A stretch of DNA of 52,107 nt from Aerococcus sanguinicola (GTDB taxonomy: Bacteria > Bacillota > Bacilli > Lactobacillales > Aerococcaceae): positions 1-52,107 of the forward strand of contig NZ_VYWO01000008.1 of assembly GCF_008726925.1 (NCBI RefSeq). The letters are read 5' to 3'. The position numbers and the translations under genes are program-made. Position 1 is the first letter of the stretch, and every line of letters begins with the position of its first letter. This document shows positions 41,744-49,094 of the stretch, in pieces. Under the pieces are notes generated by a model. The model saw nothing but the letters and a program-made list of their open reading frames with translations, did not search any database and had not been told where the DNA came from.

Positions 41744-42340
41744 GCACTTACCACCCTTCTCTAGATTACAAGATGTCATTCAATGTTCTTAACTCTTATT
41801 CTATCATCTTTATGACAAGTTCAAAAGCAAACATCTTACTTCTTGTAAGAAAGGCTACAATCAGTCTGTCCAGCGGATCTCAAGCTAGCACGCCTCCAAG
41901 AGCTCATTGCGCCTCCAGTATAAGAAATCTTTTTCAAGTCTTCAAATGCCCAGAAAGGCCCTGTGTAAACTTCCCCCGCTTAAGCTTGGCTAGCTTGCCT
42001 CATCTGGACAGCTCATCCTTTATCCAAGCCCGCCAAACCCCGCTAAGGCGTCTATTTTAACTTTCCTAACGGTATGTAAATCTTATCGCTAGTTAGAGAT
42101 AAGAAAAAAAGTTAACAAACTTAGCTTCGACCAGTTTAAGGAAAGTCCAGCCCCAATTAGCCGCAGTAGAGTGAAAATAACAAGCAAAATAATTCTTTTA
42201 TGGATATTTCTTTTACTGAAGATTTACAAATCATTGTATGAAAAACCGAAAATCATATGCTCCCCCCTCCCCTTAAGAAAAAAACTGTGATAGACTAAGC
42301 TTGAAGCTGTCAAACAAAGAAGAAATTAGGAGTTAAAGAT
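41744..42340. other. Intergenic region between cysS and lipoprotein gene, no gene seen
   Basis: About 600 bp. It contains the cysS leader on the minus strand (TTTGAA...TAGAAT, 16-nt spacer, near 41790-41825, weak). An inverted pair CAAGCTAGC/GCTAGCTTG (~41891 and ~41990) could be a decayed hairpin repeat. TATGCTCCCCCC at about 42257 resembles the tip of the local IS element. No convincing coding sequence on either strand. Confidence 0.5.
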
Positions 42341-42616
42341 ATGAAGAATCGATTGAAATTAGGGCTCTGCCTCCTCTCCCTCGTCAGCCTAGTTGCCTGC
42401 AATAAGGTAAGCCGTGAAGAAGAGCCAGCAGCTAGCCAAGAAAGCCAAGAAGTCAAATCAGGCCAAACCCAACCCATCGTCGAAGACAATGCCGATGGGG
42501 CTTCAAGCTCAGAATCCGCCTCTGGAGCATCCTCTAGTCCAACAGAAGGAGCTAGTCAAGAAGGAACCCAGCAAGAAATCCCAATCGATAGCCAAAAGCC
42601 AACGATTAATAACTAA
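42341..42616 (+). CDS. Small lipoprotein, 91 aa
   Basis: Signal peptide MKNRLKLGLCLLSLVSLVAC with lipobox LVAC (Cys20). The mature part is a disordered Ser/Glu/Gln-rich string with no recognised fold. AGGAGTTAAAG precedes the ATG. The stop codon TAA (42614-42616) touches the first base of hairpin repeat R6 (TAAGGGTGTGAG), so the 3' end of the gene may have been set by repeat insertion. Confidence 0.75.
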   Translation: MKNRLKLGLCLLSLVSLVACNKVSREEEPAASQESQEVKSGQTQPIVEDNADGASSSESASGASSSPTEGASQEGTQQEIPIDSQKPTINN

Positions 42617-42734
42617 GGGTGTGAGACTTGGCGGTTAGAAGCTTACCACTGGAGCACGAACGAAAAAGGGCAAGCTCTGCTTGCTCGTTTCGTTCGTGTG
42701 AAGTGGAGAAGCTTCTGCCTTTGCGAACCCGACT
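42616..42734 (+). repeat. Long-hairpin repeat unit R6
   Basis: Starts AGGGTGTGAG and ends CGAACCCGACT. Arms: GGC..TTAGAAGCTTACCAC / GTGGAGAAGCTTCTGCC, CGAACGAAA/TTTCGTTCG and GCAAGC/GCTTGC. The arm sequences are unique, but CTGGAGC opposite GTGAAGTG and GGTTAG opposite CTGCC keep the conserved internal loops. First of three tandem units after the lipoprotein gene. Confidence 0.88.
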
Positions 42735-42737
42735 ATA

Positions 42738-42853
42738 AGGGTGTGAGGGCTGGCGGTTAGCTTTCCTTCACTGGAGCAAGTCACCAGAGCAGTCTCCCAG
42801 ACTGCGGCGGAGACTTGTGAAGTGACAGGAAAGCTGCCAGACCGAACCCAACT
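42738..42853 (+). repeat. Long-hairpin repeat unit R7
   Basis: Subfamily B, almost the same as R12 and the complement of R4 and R11. Arms AGCTTTCCT/AGGAAAGCT, TCACTGG/AAGTGA, GCAAGTC/GACTTGT, tip GCAGTC...GACTGC. Starts AGGGTGTGAG and ends CGAACCCAACT. Confidence 0.9.
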
Positions 42854-42972
42854 AGGGTGTGAAGGCTAGCTATTAGATGCTTTTAAGTTACTTATTTGTA
42901 CTCAAAAGCCCTGTCTGCAGATAGACGGTGAGACTTTGAATTCAAAAGCATTGCGCGCAAATAGCAAGGCTC
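42854..42972 (+). repeat. Long-hairpin repeat unit R8 (partly decayed)
   Basis: Starts AGGGTGTGAAGG. Arms GCTATT/AATAGC, ATGCTTTT/AAAAGCAT and GTCT/AGAC survive. The far terminus has lost CGAACCC. Third unit of the array. Confidence 0.6.
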
Positions 42973-43039
42973 ATAAAAAATCTAATCTGAATCCGGGTGA
43001 TAGCCAGGAAGCAAGGCCTACTCATCAGCCCGCCTAACA

Positions 43040-43078
43040 AAAAATCCAGATGCCCTTCTGTATGGCATCTGGATTTTT
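43040..43078 (-). terminator. Bidirectional terminator, lipoprotein region / nuclease gene
   Basis: AAAAATCCAGATGCC (43040-43054) and GGCATCTGGATTTTT (43064-43078): a 15-bp perfect stem with A and T tracts on both sides. Confidence 0.9.
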
Positions 43079-43096
43079 AAATGGCTGATAAATCTT

Positions 43097-44233
43097 TTAT
43101 TCTTTAGGAAGTGAGGGCAAGTCATCCGTCTCTAAGGGCCCTTCCTGGCCGCGGCTGGCCCCGGTACGATAATCAATAGCGACTTGGGGTTGGCGGTTGG
43201 GCACGAAAACATTAAACTTAATACCCGCCCCATTATCTTCAATCGAGAAGGCTTCCATATAAACGCCTGAGGCCAGCATGTTCTCGCCCTCGAAGACCGG
43301 GGTCACCCGATAGCGGACATGGTTGCCCGTCTCTTCAATATAATTAGCCACATAGTTCTCGAAGGGCAGCATGCCTTCCACATTGAAATAGCGCGTCCCC
43401 GTCATGAGGTTGCGAATATTGGCATTCTCGCCGGTTAACTGGTAGCCAATCAGGTGGCTGCGGTTGTAGAGCCAGCCCCCATCAACGGTCGGATACTTGG
43501 CCTGCTTCCAACCTGTGGGCCGGATGGCAGAAATATCGCCCCGGTCCTCATCTGGCATCAGTTCCTGGCCGAGGACGGCATTGGCCGCTGTAACCCGGCC
43601 GTAAGTATCCAGTTGCCCATAGTCCTCATAGGCCTGGGTGGAAGAGATGTCTTCGTTGCTGAAGTGAGGAATGTTGCTGTTGACTGCCACATAGGCCTGG
43701 TCTGCCGGAACCTGGGGCACCACACCCCCTGCTTCAGCTTCCGGATCATGGGGAGCCGGTGGTGCTGTCCGGTCTTTGCCTGGCAGGTCACCACTTTCTC
43801 CCTCTGTTTGGGCAGGCAGTTCGGGATAGTGGAGGCGGTCGTCCCCAGACTCTGACCGAGAAGCCCCCTTGTTTGTAGCCCCTGATTGGCCCGAGCTTTG
43901 GACCCTAGAAGAGGCAGTTGGGGCCTCTCGATCTGGCAGACTTTGACTAGTCGGAGCCGCAGAGACGACCAAGAGCATAACCGTCGACACCACTGCCAAC
44001 ATGACCGCCAAATTCCGCCAACGCTTGTTTCGTCGAATATTCAAAGCCGAGAAAATAGCACTTAGCACGGCAAAAGTCGCTAGAGCAGCCTTGAGATCAT
44101 TGGTCGCAATCAGTCCCAAGACCCCATTCAGTGCCGTGAAGGCCGTAATCCGCCGCTTAGTCAGGCTCCGCTGCCAATAATAGAACATGAAGCCTAGGCT
44201 CAGTAATAATATCAAGGAAAAAATAACTTGCAT
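43097..44233 (-). CDS. endA: Membrane-anchored DNA/RNA non-specific endonuclease (EndA-like)
   Basis: 378 residues. About four N-terminal hydrophobic segments (1-110), a disordered Ser/Pro/Glu linker, then the nuclease domain (~200-360) of streptococcal EndA type: DRGDISAIRPTGW, LYNRSHLIGYQLTGENAN with catalytic His ~258, and NLMTGTRYFNVEGMLPFE. The family degrades DNA at the cell surface, supporting transformation uptake or escape from DNA traps. The usual DRGH motif appears as DRGD, as in EndA. The membrane portion is longer than the single anchor of pneumococcal EndA. Confidence 0.88.
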   Translation of the reverse strand: MQVIFSLILLLSLGFMFYYWQRSLTKRRITAFTALNGVLGLIATNDLKAALATFAVLSAIFSALNIRRNKRWRNLAVMLAVVSTVMLLVVSAAPTSQSLPDREAPTASSRVQSSGQSGATNKGASRSESGDDRLHYPELPAQTEGESGDLPGKDRTAPPAPHDPEAEAGGVVPQVPADQAYVAVNSNIPHFSNEDISSTQAYEDYGQLDTYGRVTAANAVLGQELMPDEDRGDISAIRPTGWKQAKYPTVDGGWLYNRSHLIGYQLTGENANIRNLMTGTRYFNVEGMLPFENYVANYIEETGNHVRYRVTPVFEGENMLASGVYMEAFSIEDNGAGIKFNVFVPNRQPQVAIDYRTGASRGQEGPLETDDLPSLPKE

Positions 44234-44338
44234 CCCACTTCCCCCATCCGCAAAAAAGTCTGCTTCTATTCTAGCAAAAATGAGGCGAACTTGCATTCGC
44301 TATTTTGTTAAGCTTTCCTTTGTTTTAGGGAAGCCTAA

Positions 44339-44367
44339 TTGTCAAGTGCCCCTGTCTTTGTTAGAAT
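44339..44367 (+). promoter_or_regulatory. pepC promoter
   Basis: TTGTCA (44339-44344), 17-nt spacer, TAGAAT (44362-44367), about 38 nt before the pepC ATG. Confidence 0.75.
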
Positions 44368-44405
44368 AAAAGATGTGATCTATCTTAATTAAAGGAGCGA
44401 TTCGA

Positions 44406-45740
44406 ATGATTAACCAAGAACTGAGACAAGTTTTTAAAGAAAAATATGCCAAAGACCCAAGCAATCGGGCCAGCCAACATGCGATCCGCCAGGTCGGCAT
44501 CCAAGAAGCCAGCCTGAATGCGGTAGTTCGCCGCCAGCACCCCTTCGCCTTCTCCGACGAAACCAAACGGGGGAAAATTACCGACCAAAAAGCTAGCGGC
44601 CGCTGCTGGATGTTCTCTGCCCTCAACACAGCCCGGGTCCATGTCATGGAGAAACTCAACCTGGAAAGCTTCGAATTCTCCCAAAACTATACCCTCTTCT
44701 GGGACAAGCTAGAGAAGGCGAATTACTTCCTCAACAGCATCATCGAAACCGCTGACCGCGAGCTCAATGACCGCTTGATCTGGCACCTCCTCCAAGCCCC
44801 ACAAGAAGATGGTGGCCAATGGGAAATGTTTGCAGGCATCCTCAATAAATACGGCAGTGTGCCCAAAGAAATTATGCCCGAAACCTTCCACTCCTCCAAC
44901 ACCCGCCAACTCAACGAAAGCCTCAATAATAAGCTTCGGGAATTCGCCTATGAGCTCCGTCAAGCCGCTAAAGCTGGCCAAAGCCAAGACGACCTATCTG
45001 CTAAACGGGATGAACAGCTCTACTTCGTCTACCAATTACTCGTCAAGGCCTTAGGGGCTGTACCTGAAGTCTTCGACTATAGCTACCGCGACAAGGACGG
45101 CAACTACCATAAGCTCCAAGGCCTCACTCCTCAAGACTTCTTCCAAGAATATGGCGGCATCGAAACCGAAGATATGGTCAGTCTGATCAATGCCCCTACC
45201 CAGGACAAACCCTACGGCAAGACCTTCACCGTCGACTATCTGGGAACCATTGCCGAAGAAAAACCGATCAAGTACCTCAATGCCCCTATCGAGGTCCTCA
45301 AAGAAGCAGCCATCGCAGCGATTAAGGATGGCGTCCCTGTCTGGTTCGGTTGCGATGTCGGCAAGGCCAGCTACAACAAGTGGGGAATCATGGACACGGA
45401 ACTCTACGATTATGAAGCGACCCTCGGCGAAAGCCTCCAGCTCAGCAAGGAAGACCGCCTAGACTACGGGGTCAGCGTCCTCACCCACGCCATGGTCCTC
45501 GTCGGCGTGGACCTGGATGCAGACGGCCAAGCCCTCAACTGGAAGGTAGAGAACAGCTGGGGTAAGAAAGTCGGTGACGACGGCATCTTCAGCATGTCCG
45601 ACAAGTGGTTCGATGAATACAACTATCAAATCACCCTGCCTAGCCGCTACCTACCAAGCGACTGGCAAGGCAAGTATGACCAAGAGCCTATCCACCTCGC
45701 CCCATGGGATCCAATGGGGTCTCTGGCTAAGCACCAATAG
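44406..45740 (+). CDS. pepC: Aminopeptidase C (bleomycin hydrolase family)
   Basis: Cytosolic cysteine aminopeptidase, C1B family, hexameric in lactic acid bacteria. 444 residues. Catalytic Cys67 in KASGRCWMFSALN, His361 in THAMVLVGV and Asn383 in VENSWG. Full length, with the C-terminal segment that fills the active site. AAAGGAGC precedes the ATG. It is monocistronic with promoter and terminator. It provides amino acids from peptides. Confidence 0.96.
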   Translation: MINQELRQVFKEKYAKDPSNRASQHAIRQVGIQEASLNAVVRRQHPFAFSDETKRGKITDQKASGRCWMFSALNTARVHVMEKLNLESFEFSQNYTLFWDKLEKANYFLNSIIETADRELNDRLIWHLLQAPQEDGGQWEMFAGILNKYGSVPKEIMPETFHSSNTRQLNESLNNKLREFAYELRQAAKAGQSQDDLSAKRDEQLYFVYQLLVKALGAVPEVFDYSYRDKDGNYHKLQGLTPQDFFQEYGGIETEDMVSLINAPTQDKPYGKTFTVDYLGTIAEEKPIKYLNAPIEVLKEAAIAAIKDGVPVWFGCDVGKASYNKWGIMDTELYDYEATLGESLQLSKEDRLDYGVSVLTHAMVLVGVDLDADGQALNWKVENSWGKKVGDDGIFSMSDKWFDEYNYQITLPSRYLPSDWQGKYDQEPIHLAPWDPMGSLAKHQ

Positions 45741-45762
45741 TAAAAAAGAAGAGCTTAAAAAG

Positions 45763-45806
45763 AATCTCCCCTCGAGCCAAGTTGGTCCGAGGGGAGATTT
45801 ACTTTT
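45763..45806 (+). terminator. pepC terminator
   Basis: AATCTCCCCTCG (45763-45774) and CGAGGGGAGATT (45788-45799) followed by TACTTTTG. Confidence 0.85.
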
Positions 45807-45871
45807 GTTTTGACTTCAAGTCTAGGCGATAGAATAGTAGAACCAGCACTTGAGAGAAAGTTTTATCTTTA

Positions 45872-45900
45872 AATAAAAACCGCTCTCCGAGTAGAGCGGT
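45872..45900 (-). terminator. AI-2E family gene terminator
   Basis: Minus-strand ACCGCTCT-ACTCGG-AGAGCGGT followed by TTTTATTT. Confidence 0.88.
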
Positions 45901-45920
45901 TAAACTTGCTAAGCAACTTA

Positions 45921-47129
45921 CTAATCCTCTAATTGGTCCAGGTAGTCAGGTTGATAGAGTGATTCGAGGAAAGGAATCTTGGCCTTGTCTTGGCTGGCTC
46001 CTGTTCCCTGCAAGCGGTCGCGATAGCGCATATCTTTTTGGACCATGAGGTAGAACATGGAAGCCAGGGGAACCCCCAGAATCATGCCGAGAACGCCGGC
46101 TACGCCCCCACCGATGGTCACGGCAACTAGGACCCAGAGGCCCGGTAAACCGATGGAATTCCCAACCACGAAGGGATAGATCAGGTTTCCTTCCAACTGT
46201 TGGATCACCACGATAAAGATTAAGAAAATCACCATCTGGGAGAAAGAATTAGTGAGGAGGAGCAAGGCGCCAATCCCAGCTGACACATAGGCCCCCAAGA
46301 TAGGGATGAAGGCGAGGACAGCTGTTAGGGCCCCAATCATTCCTGCATAGGGCAGTTGAAGCACCCACATACCAGCGGCTACCAGGCTCCCAAGAATGGC
46401 TGCTTCAACGGTTTCCCCCGCAATAAAGTTGGAGAAACTATGGTGAGCCAAGCCGACCACATTCAAGATAAAGTTACTGTGGCGGGGCGTACAATAATTC
46501 GTCACCAGGTGGCGGAACTGCCGGCCCAGCTTCTCCTTAGACGAGAGCAAGTAGACCGAGAACATCAGACCGAGGACCCAGTTCATGACTGCTGAAGCTG
46601 AAGTAGCTGCCATTGCGAGCAGGGACTGGAGGGTCGATTGGGCGAAGCTCGTCGCTGCCTGGCCGACGCGCTGGGTAATGTTTTGAATATCGAAATCAAT
46701 CCGGTTGATCATGGTGAGGACTTGCGGGAAGCGGTCGGCTAAGTCGAAGAAGAAACGCTCCACATCACGGATCAAGGACGGAACGGCATAGATGAAGGTC
46801 GTCACTGCATTCACCGCTTGGGGCACCACCAACATCAGGACAGAGATCACCACTAAGATGATGGTTAAGAAGGCTAAGACCATCGCTAGCCCCCGGCGCA
46901 AGCCATCCAACCAAGCCTTCTCGGTATTAGGGAAGAGCCATTGCTCATATTTAGTCATCAGGATGTTAACCACATAGGCGATGGCACAACCCAAGATTAG
47001 CGGGTAGGCGACCCCACGCAAGGTAGCAAAGATGGATAGGGTACTCTGCCAATTGACAATAATTAAAACGAGCAAGGCCGTCAAGAGTAAAAATTTGAGA
47101 ACCATCCGCTCGATTGCTTTGATTTTCAT
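45921..47129 (-). CDS. AI-2E family transporter (PerM/YdiK-like)
   Basis: 402 residues with about eight membrane segments. The family region GETVEAAILGSLVAAGMWVLQLPYAGMIGALTAVLAFIPILGAYVSAG and NLIYPFVVGNSIGLPGLWVLVAVTIGGGVAGVLGMILGVPLASM is well matched. The name comes from AI-2 export by E. coli TqsA; many members do other jobs (for example sodium/proton exchange). GGAGGATATCAA precedes the ATG. Three hairpin repeats lie directly upstream. Confidence 0.9.
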   Translation of the reverse strand: MKIKAIERMVLKFLLLTALLVLIIVNWQSTLSIFATLRGVAYPLILGCAIAYVVNILMTKYEQWLFPNTEKAWLDGLRRGLAMVLAFLTIILVVISVLMLVVPQAVNAVTTFIYAVPSLIRDVERFFFDLADRFPQVLTMINRIDFDIQNITQRVGQAATSFAQSTLQSLLAMAATSASAVMNWVLGLMFSVYLLSSKEKLGRQFRHLVTNYCTPRHSNFILNVVGLAHHSFSNFIAGETVEAAILGSLVAAGMWVLQLPYAGMIGALTAVLAFIPILGAYVSAGIGALLLLTNSFSQMVIFLIFIVVIQQLEGNLIYPFVVGNSIGLPGLWVLVAVTIGGGVAGVLGMILGVPLASMFYLMVQKDMRYRDRLQGTGASQDKAKIPFLESLYQPDYLDQLED

Positions 47130-47146
47130 TTGATATCCTCCAAATT

Positions 47147-47261
47147 AGTCGGGTTCAAGCTAGTAGAAATCGCTCCTCTTCACAAAAGCCCGTCGAAGGC
47201 TTGCAGCCTTCTCTGTTCTTTTGCTCCAGAGGTCTACTTCTACCGCTAGCTTTCTCACCCT
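47147..47261 (-). repeat. Long-hairpin repeat unit R9
   Basis: Subfamily A. Arms AAGCTAG/CTAGCTT, AGAAAT/ACTTCT, CTCTTCACAAAAG / CTTTTGCTCCAGAG, tip GAAGGCTTGCAGCCTTC. Termini AGTCGGGTTC and TCTCACCC. First of three units upstream of the AI-2E family gene. Confidence 0.88.
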
Positions 47262-47265
47262 TTTT

Positions 47266-47384
47266 AGTCGGGTTCGGCTTGGCAGAAAGGGTGTGACTTC
47301 AGAAAAGTGGAACGACCGGCTAAAGCCGTTCTTATCCGCTTTTCTTCCAGTCAACCCTTTCTAACCGCCAAGCCTCTCACCCTT
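47266..47384 (-). repeat. Long-hairpin repeat unit R10
   Basis: Unique arms: GGCTTGGC/GCCAAGCC, AGAAAGGGT/ACCCTTTCT, AGAAAAG/CTTTTCT and tip CGGC-TAAA-GCCG. CTAACC interrupts the 3' arm exactly where it does in the other units. Termini AGTCGGGTTCG and CTCTCACCC. Confidence 0.9.
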
Positions 47385-47385
47385 T

Positions 47386-47501
47386 AGTCGGGTTCGGTTG
47401 CGCAGCTTCCTTGTCACTTCACAAGTCTCCGCCGCAGTCTGTGAGACTGCTCTGGTGACTTGTTCCAGTGAAAGGAAGCTAACCGCGCATCCTCTCACCC
47501 T
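47386..47501 (-). repeat. Long-hairpin repeat unit R11
   Basis: Subfamily B, almost identical to R4, which lies 27 kb away. Termini AGTCGGGTTCG and CTCTCACCC. Ends 128 bp before the isocitrate dehydrogenase start codon. Confidence 0.9.
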
Positions 47502-47628
47502 TTATAAACAATTGCATTGCCTTCATTTTATCACCTCCCCAGCAGTCGGGCAAGTTAAGAAAGCGCTCGCAATCACTTCTTGCTTCTGGCATAATAAAGT
47601 TAAAAATAAAGCAAAGGAGCGATTCCAT

Positions 47629-48630
47629 ATGACACGCGTAAGCTTAATTCCTGGCGATGGCATCGGACCCGAGATTGCGGATGCTACGGTCCAAGTCCTA
47701 GAGGCCGCTGGTGCAGACATTGACTGGGAAGTCCAACGTGCTGGCCAAGCGGTTTATGAAGCAAGCGGTGAGCTTATCCCAGAGGCGGTCTACCAGAGTA
47801 TCGAGAAGAACGGTCTCGCCCTGAAAGGCCCCATGACCACCCCCATCGGGACAGGCTTCCGCAGTGCTAATGTGGCCTTAAGAAAGAAATATGACCTCTA
47901 TGCTAACCTGCGTCCGATTCGGTCACTGGGTCAGGTTCCCGCCCTCTTCCCCGACCTCGACTTAGTCCTATTCCGGGAAAATACCGAAGACCTCTATGCC
48001 GGGGTCGAAGAGAAGGTGTCCGATGATGTCATGCACAGCATTAAGATCATCACCCGCCAAGCCTCGGAACGAATCATCCGCCAGGCCTTCGACTATGCCC
48101 AAAACCACCAGCGCCAACATGTCACGGTGGTTACCAAGGCCAATATCATGAAGCTCAGCGATGGCCTCTTCCTAGACACCGCCCGTCAAGTTGCCAAAGA
48201 CTATCCTGACATTCCGCTCAAAGAAGTCCTAGTAGACAATATGGCCATGCAATTAGTCATCAACCCTAAACAATTCGATGTCATTGTCACGGAAAACCTC
48301 TATGGCGACATCCTATCTGATCTCATGGCCGGCTTGATTGGAGGCCTAGGCTTGGTTCCCGGGGCTAATATTGGAAAAGACCTGGCCATCTTTGAAGCTG
48401 TCCATGGCTCAGCCCCAGACATCGCAGGCCAGGGACGGGCCAACCCCACGGCCATGATCCTCAGCGCCTGCCTCCTCCTCGACTACATCGGCCAAGACGA
48501 CTGCGCGCAAAACATCCGCCAGAGCCTAGACCGAGTCCTCAGCCACACCGAAAACTTCACCCCCGACCTAGGCGGCCAAGCCAGCACCACCGACTTCTGC
48601 CAAGCCCTCTGCCAAGACTTAAGGGTGTGA
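47629..48630 (+). CDS. NAD-dependent isocitrate dehydrogenase (IDH/IMDH family)
   Basis: 333-residue beta-decarboxylating dehydrogenase. Motifs: [13 protein letters not shown] (6-18), [39 protein letters not shown] (115-127), and the [19 protein letters not shown] cofactor region, whose acidic-type pattern suggests NAD rather than NADP. The [10 protein letters not shown] form is closest to IDH3/homoisocitrate-type enzymes; isopropylmalate or tartrate activity cannot be excluded. The ATG at 47629 has AAAGGAGC upstream; the upstream in-frame extension runs through repeat R11 and is not coding. The stop codon lies inside repeat R12. No aconitase or citrate synthase is adjacent. Confidence 0.85.
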   Translation: MTRVSLIPGDGIGPEIADATVQVLEAAGADIDWEVQRAGQAVYEASGELIPEAVYQSIEKNGLALKGPMTTPIGTGFRSANVALRKKYDLYANLRPIRSLGQVPALFPDLDLVLFRENTEDLYAGVEEKVSDDVMHSIKIITRQASERIIRQAFDYAQNHQRQHVTVVTKANIMKLSDGLFLDTARQVAKDYPDIPLKEVLVDNMAMQLVINPKQFDVIVTENLYGDILSDLMAGLIGGLGLVPGANIGKDLAIFEAVHGSAPDIAGQGRANPTAMILSACLLLDYIGQDDCAQNIRQSLDRVLSHTENFTPDLGGQASTTDFCQALCQDLRV

Positions 48631-48737
48631 GGGCTGGCGCTCAGCTTTCCTTCACTGGAGCAAGCCACCAAAGCAGTCTGCAAGACTGCGGCGGAGACTT
48701 GTGAAGTGACAGGAAAGCTGCCAGACCGAACCCAACT
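48622..48737 (+). repeat. Long-hairpin repeat unit R12
   Basis: Subfamily B, very close to R7. Starts AGGGTGTGAG, whose TGA (48628-48630) is the stop codon of the isocitrate dehydrogenase gene. Ends CGAACCCAACT. Confidence 0.9.
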
Positions 48738-48792
48738 AGTATGAGGACGCACAGACGATAGGTCCTAAAATTATTTTTTAATAGGTGTTTTC

Positions 48793-48832
48793 ATCGAGAG
48801 GCAGGATATTTTGTTCTAGCCTCTCGATTTTT
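48793..48832 (+). terminator. Isocitrate dehydrogenase terminator
   Basis: ATCGAGAGGC (48793-48802) and GCCTCTCGAT (48819-48828) followed by TTTT. It lies downstream of R12, so the repeat is inside the transcript. Confidence 0.85.
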
Positions 48833-48988
48833 AGATTCCTCCATACTTTCCTGTTGGTAACTAGTCATTAAAGAAGCTTTCGATTGCCAGCTACTTTTGA
48901 GTGGAAGCCCATACTCCCCCCTTCCATTTCAGCCAAGACCCCTTATAGTTGATATCACCCCCAACTCTCATAATCTTAGAAATAATTA

Positions 48989-49064
48989 ATGAAAACGATT
49001 AACACCTGACCAGGGATTTATTGTATAATAACTTGTAAGCGTCACCAGCTTCTAGTCTGGTGAC
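48989..49064 (+). promoter_or_regulatory. dctPQM promoter region with cre-like site and 5' hairpin
   Basis: TATAAT at 49024-49029 is a clear -10 box; no good -35 is seen at 17 nt. ATGAAAACGATTAACA (48989-49004) resembles a CcpA cre site but deviates at its 3' end. GTCACCAG/CTGGTGAC (49041-49064) would form a hairpin at the very 5' end of the transcript, followed by TCTATTTATT. It may be stabilising or an attenuator. The gap 48631-49094 holds no gene. Confidence 0.5.
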
Positions 49065-49094
49065 TCTATTTATTATGAAGGAGTGTGATTAGAC

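Noticed and set aside
42256..42275. Third IS tip before the lipoprotein gene
   Set aside because: TATGCTCCCCCC resembles the tip only over ~11 bases, with no mirrored arm and no transposase start.
47398..47628. N-terminal extension of the isocitrate dehydrogenase
   Set aside because: The open frame runs through hairpin repeat R11, the encoded residues match no dehydrogenase, and the ATG at 47629 has a good ribosome site and the family N-terminus.
48989..49004. Firm CcpA cre site before dctP
   Set aside because: The left half fits, but the right half is shifted by one base. Kept only as cre-like in the promoter entry.
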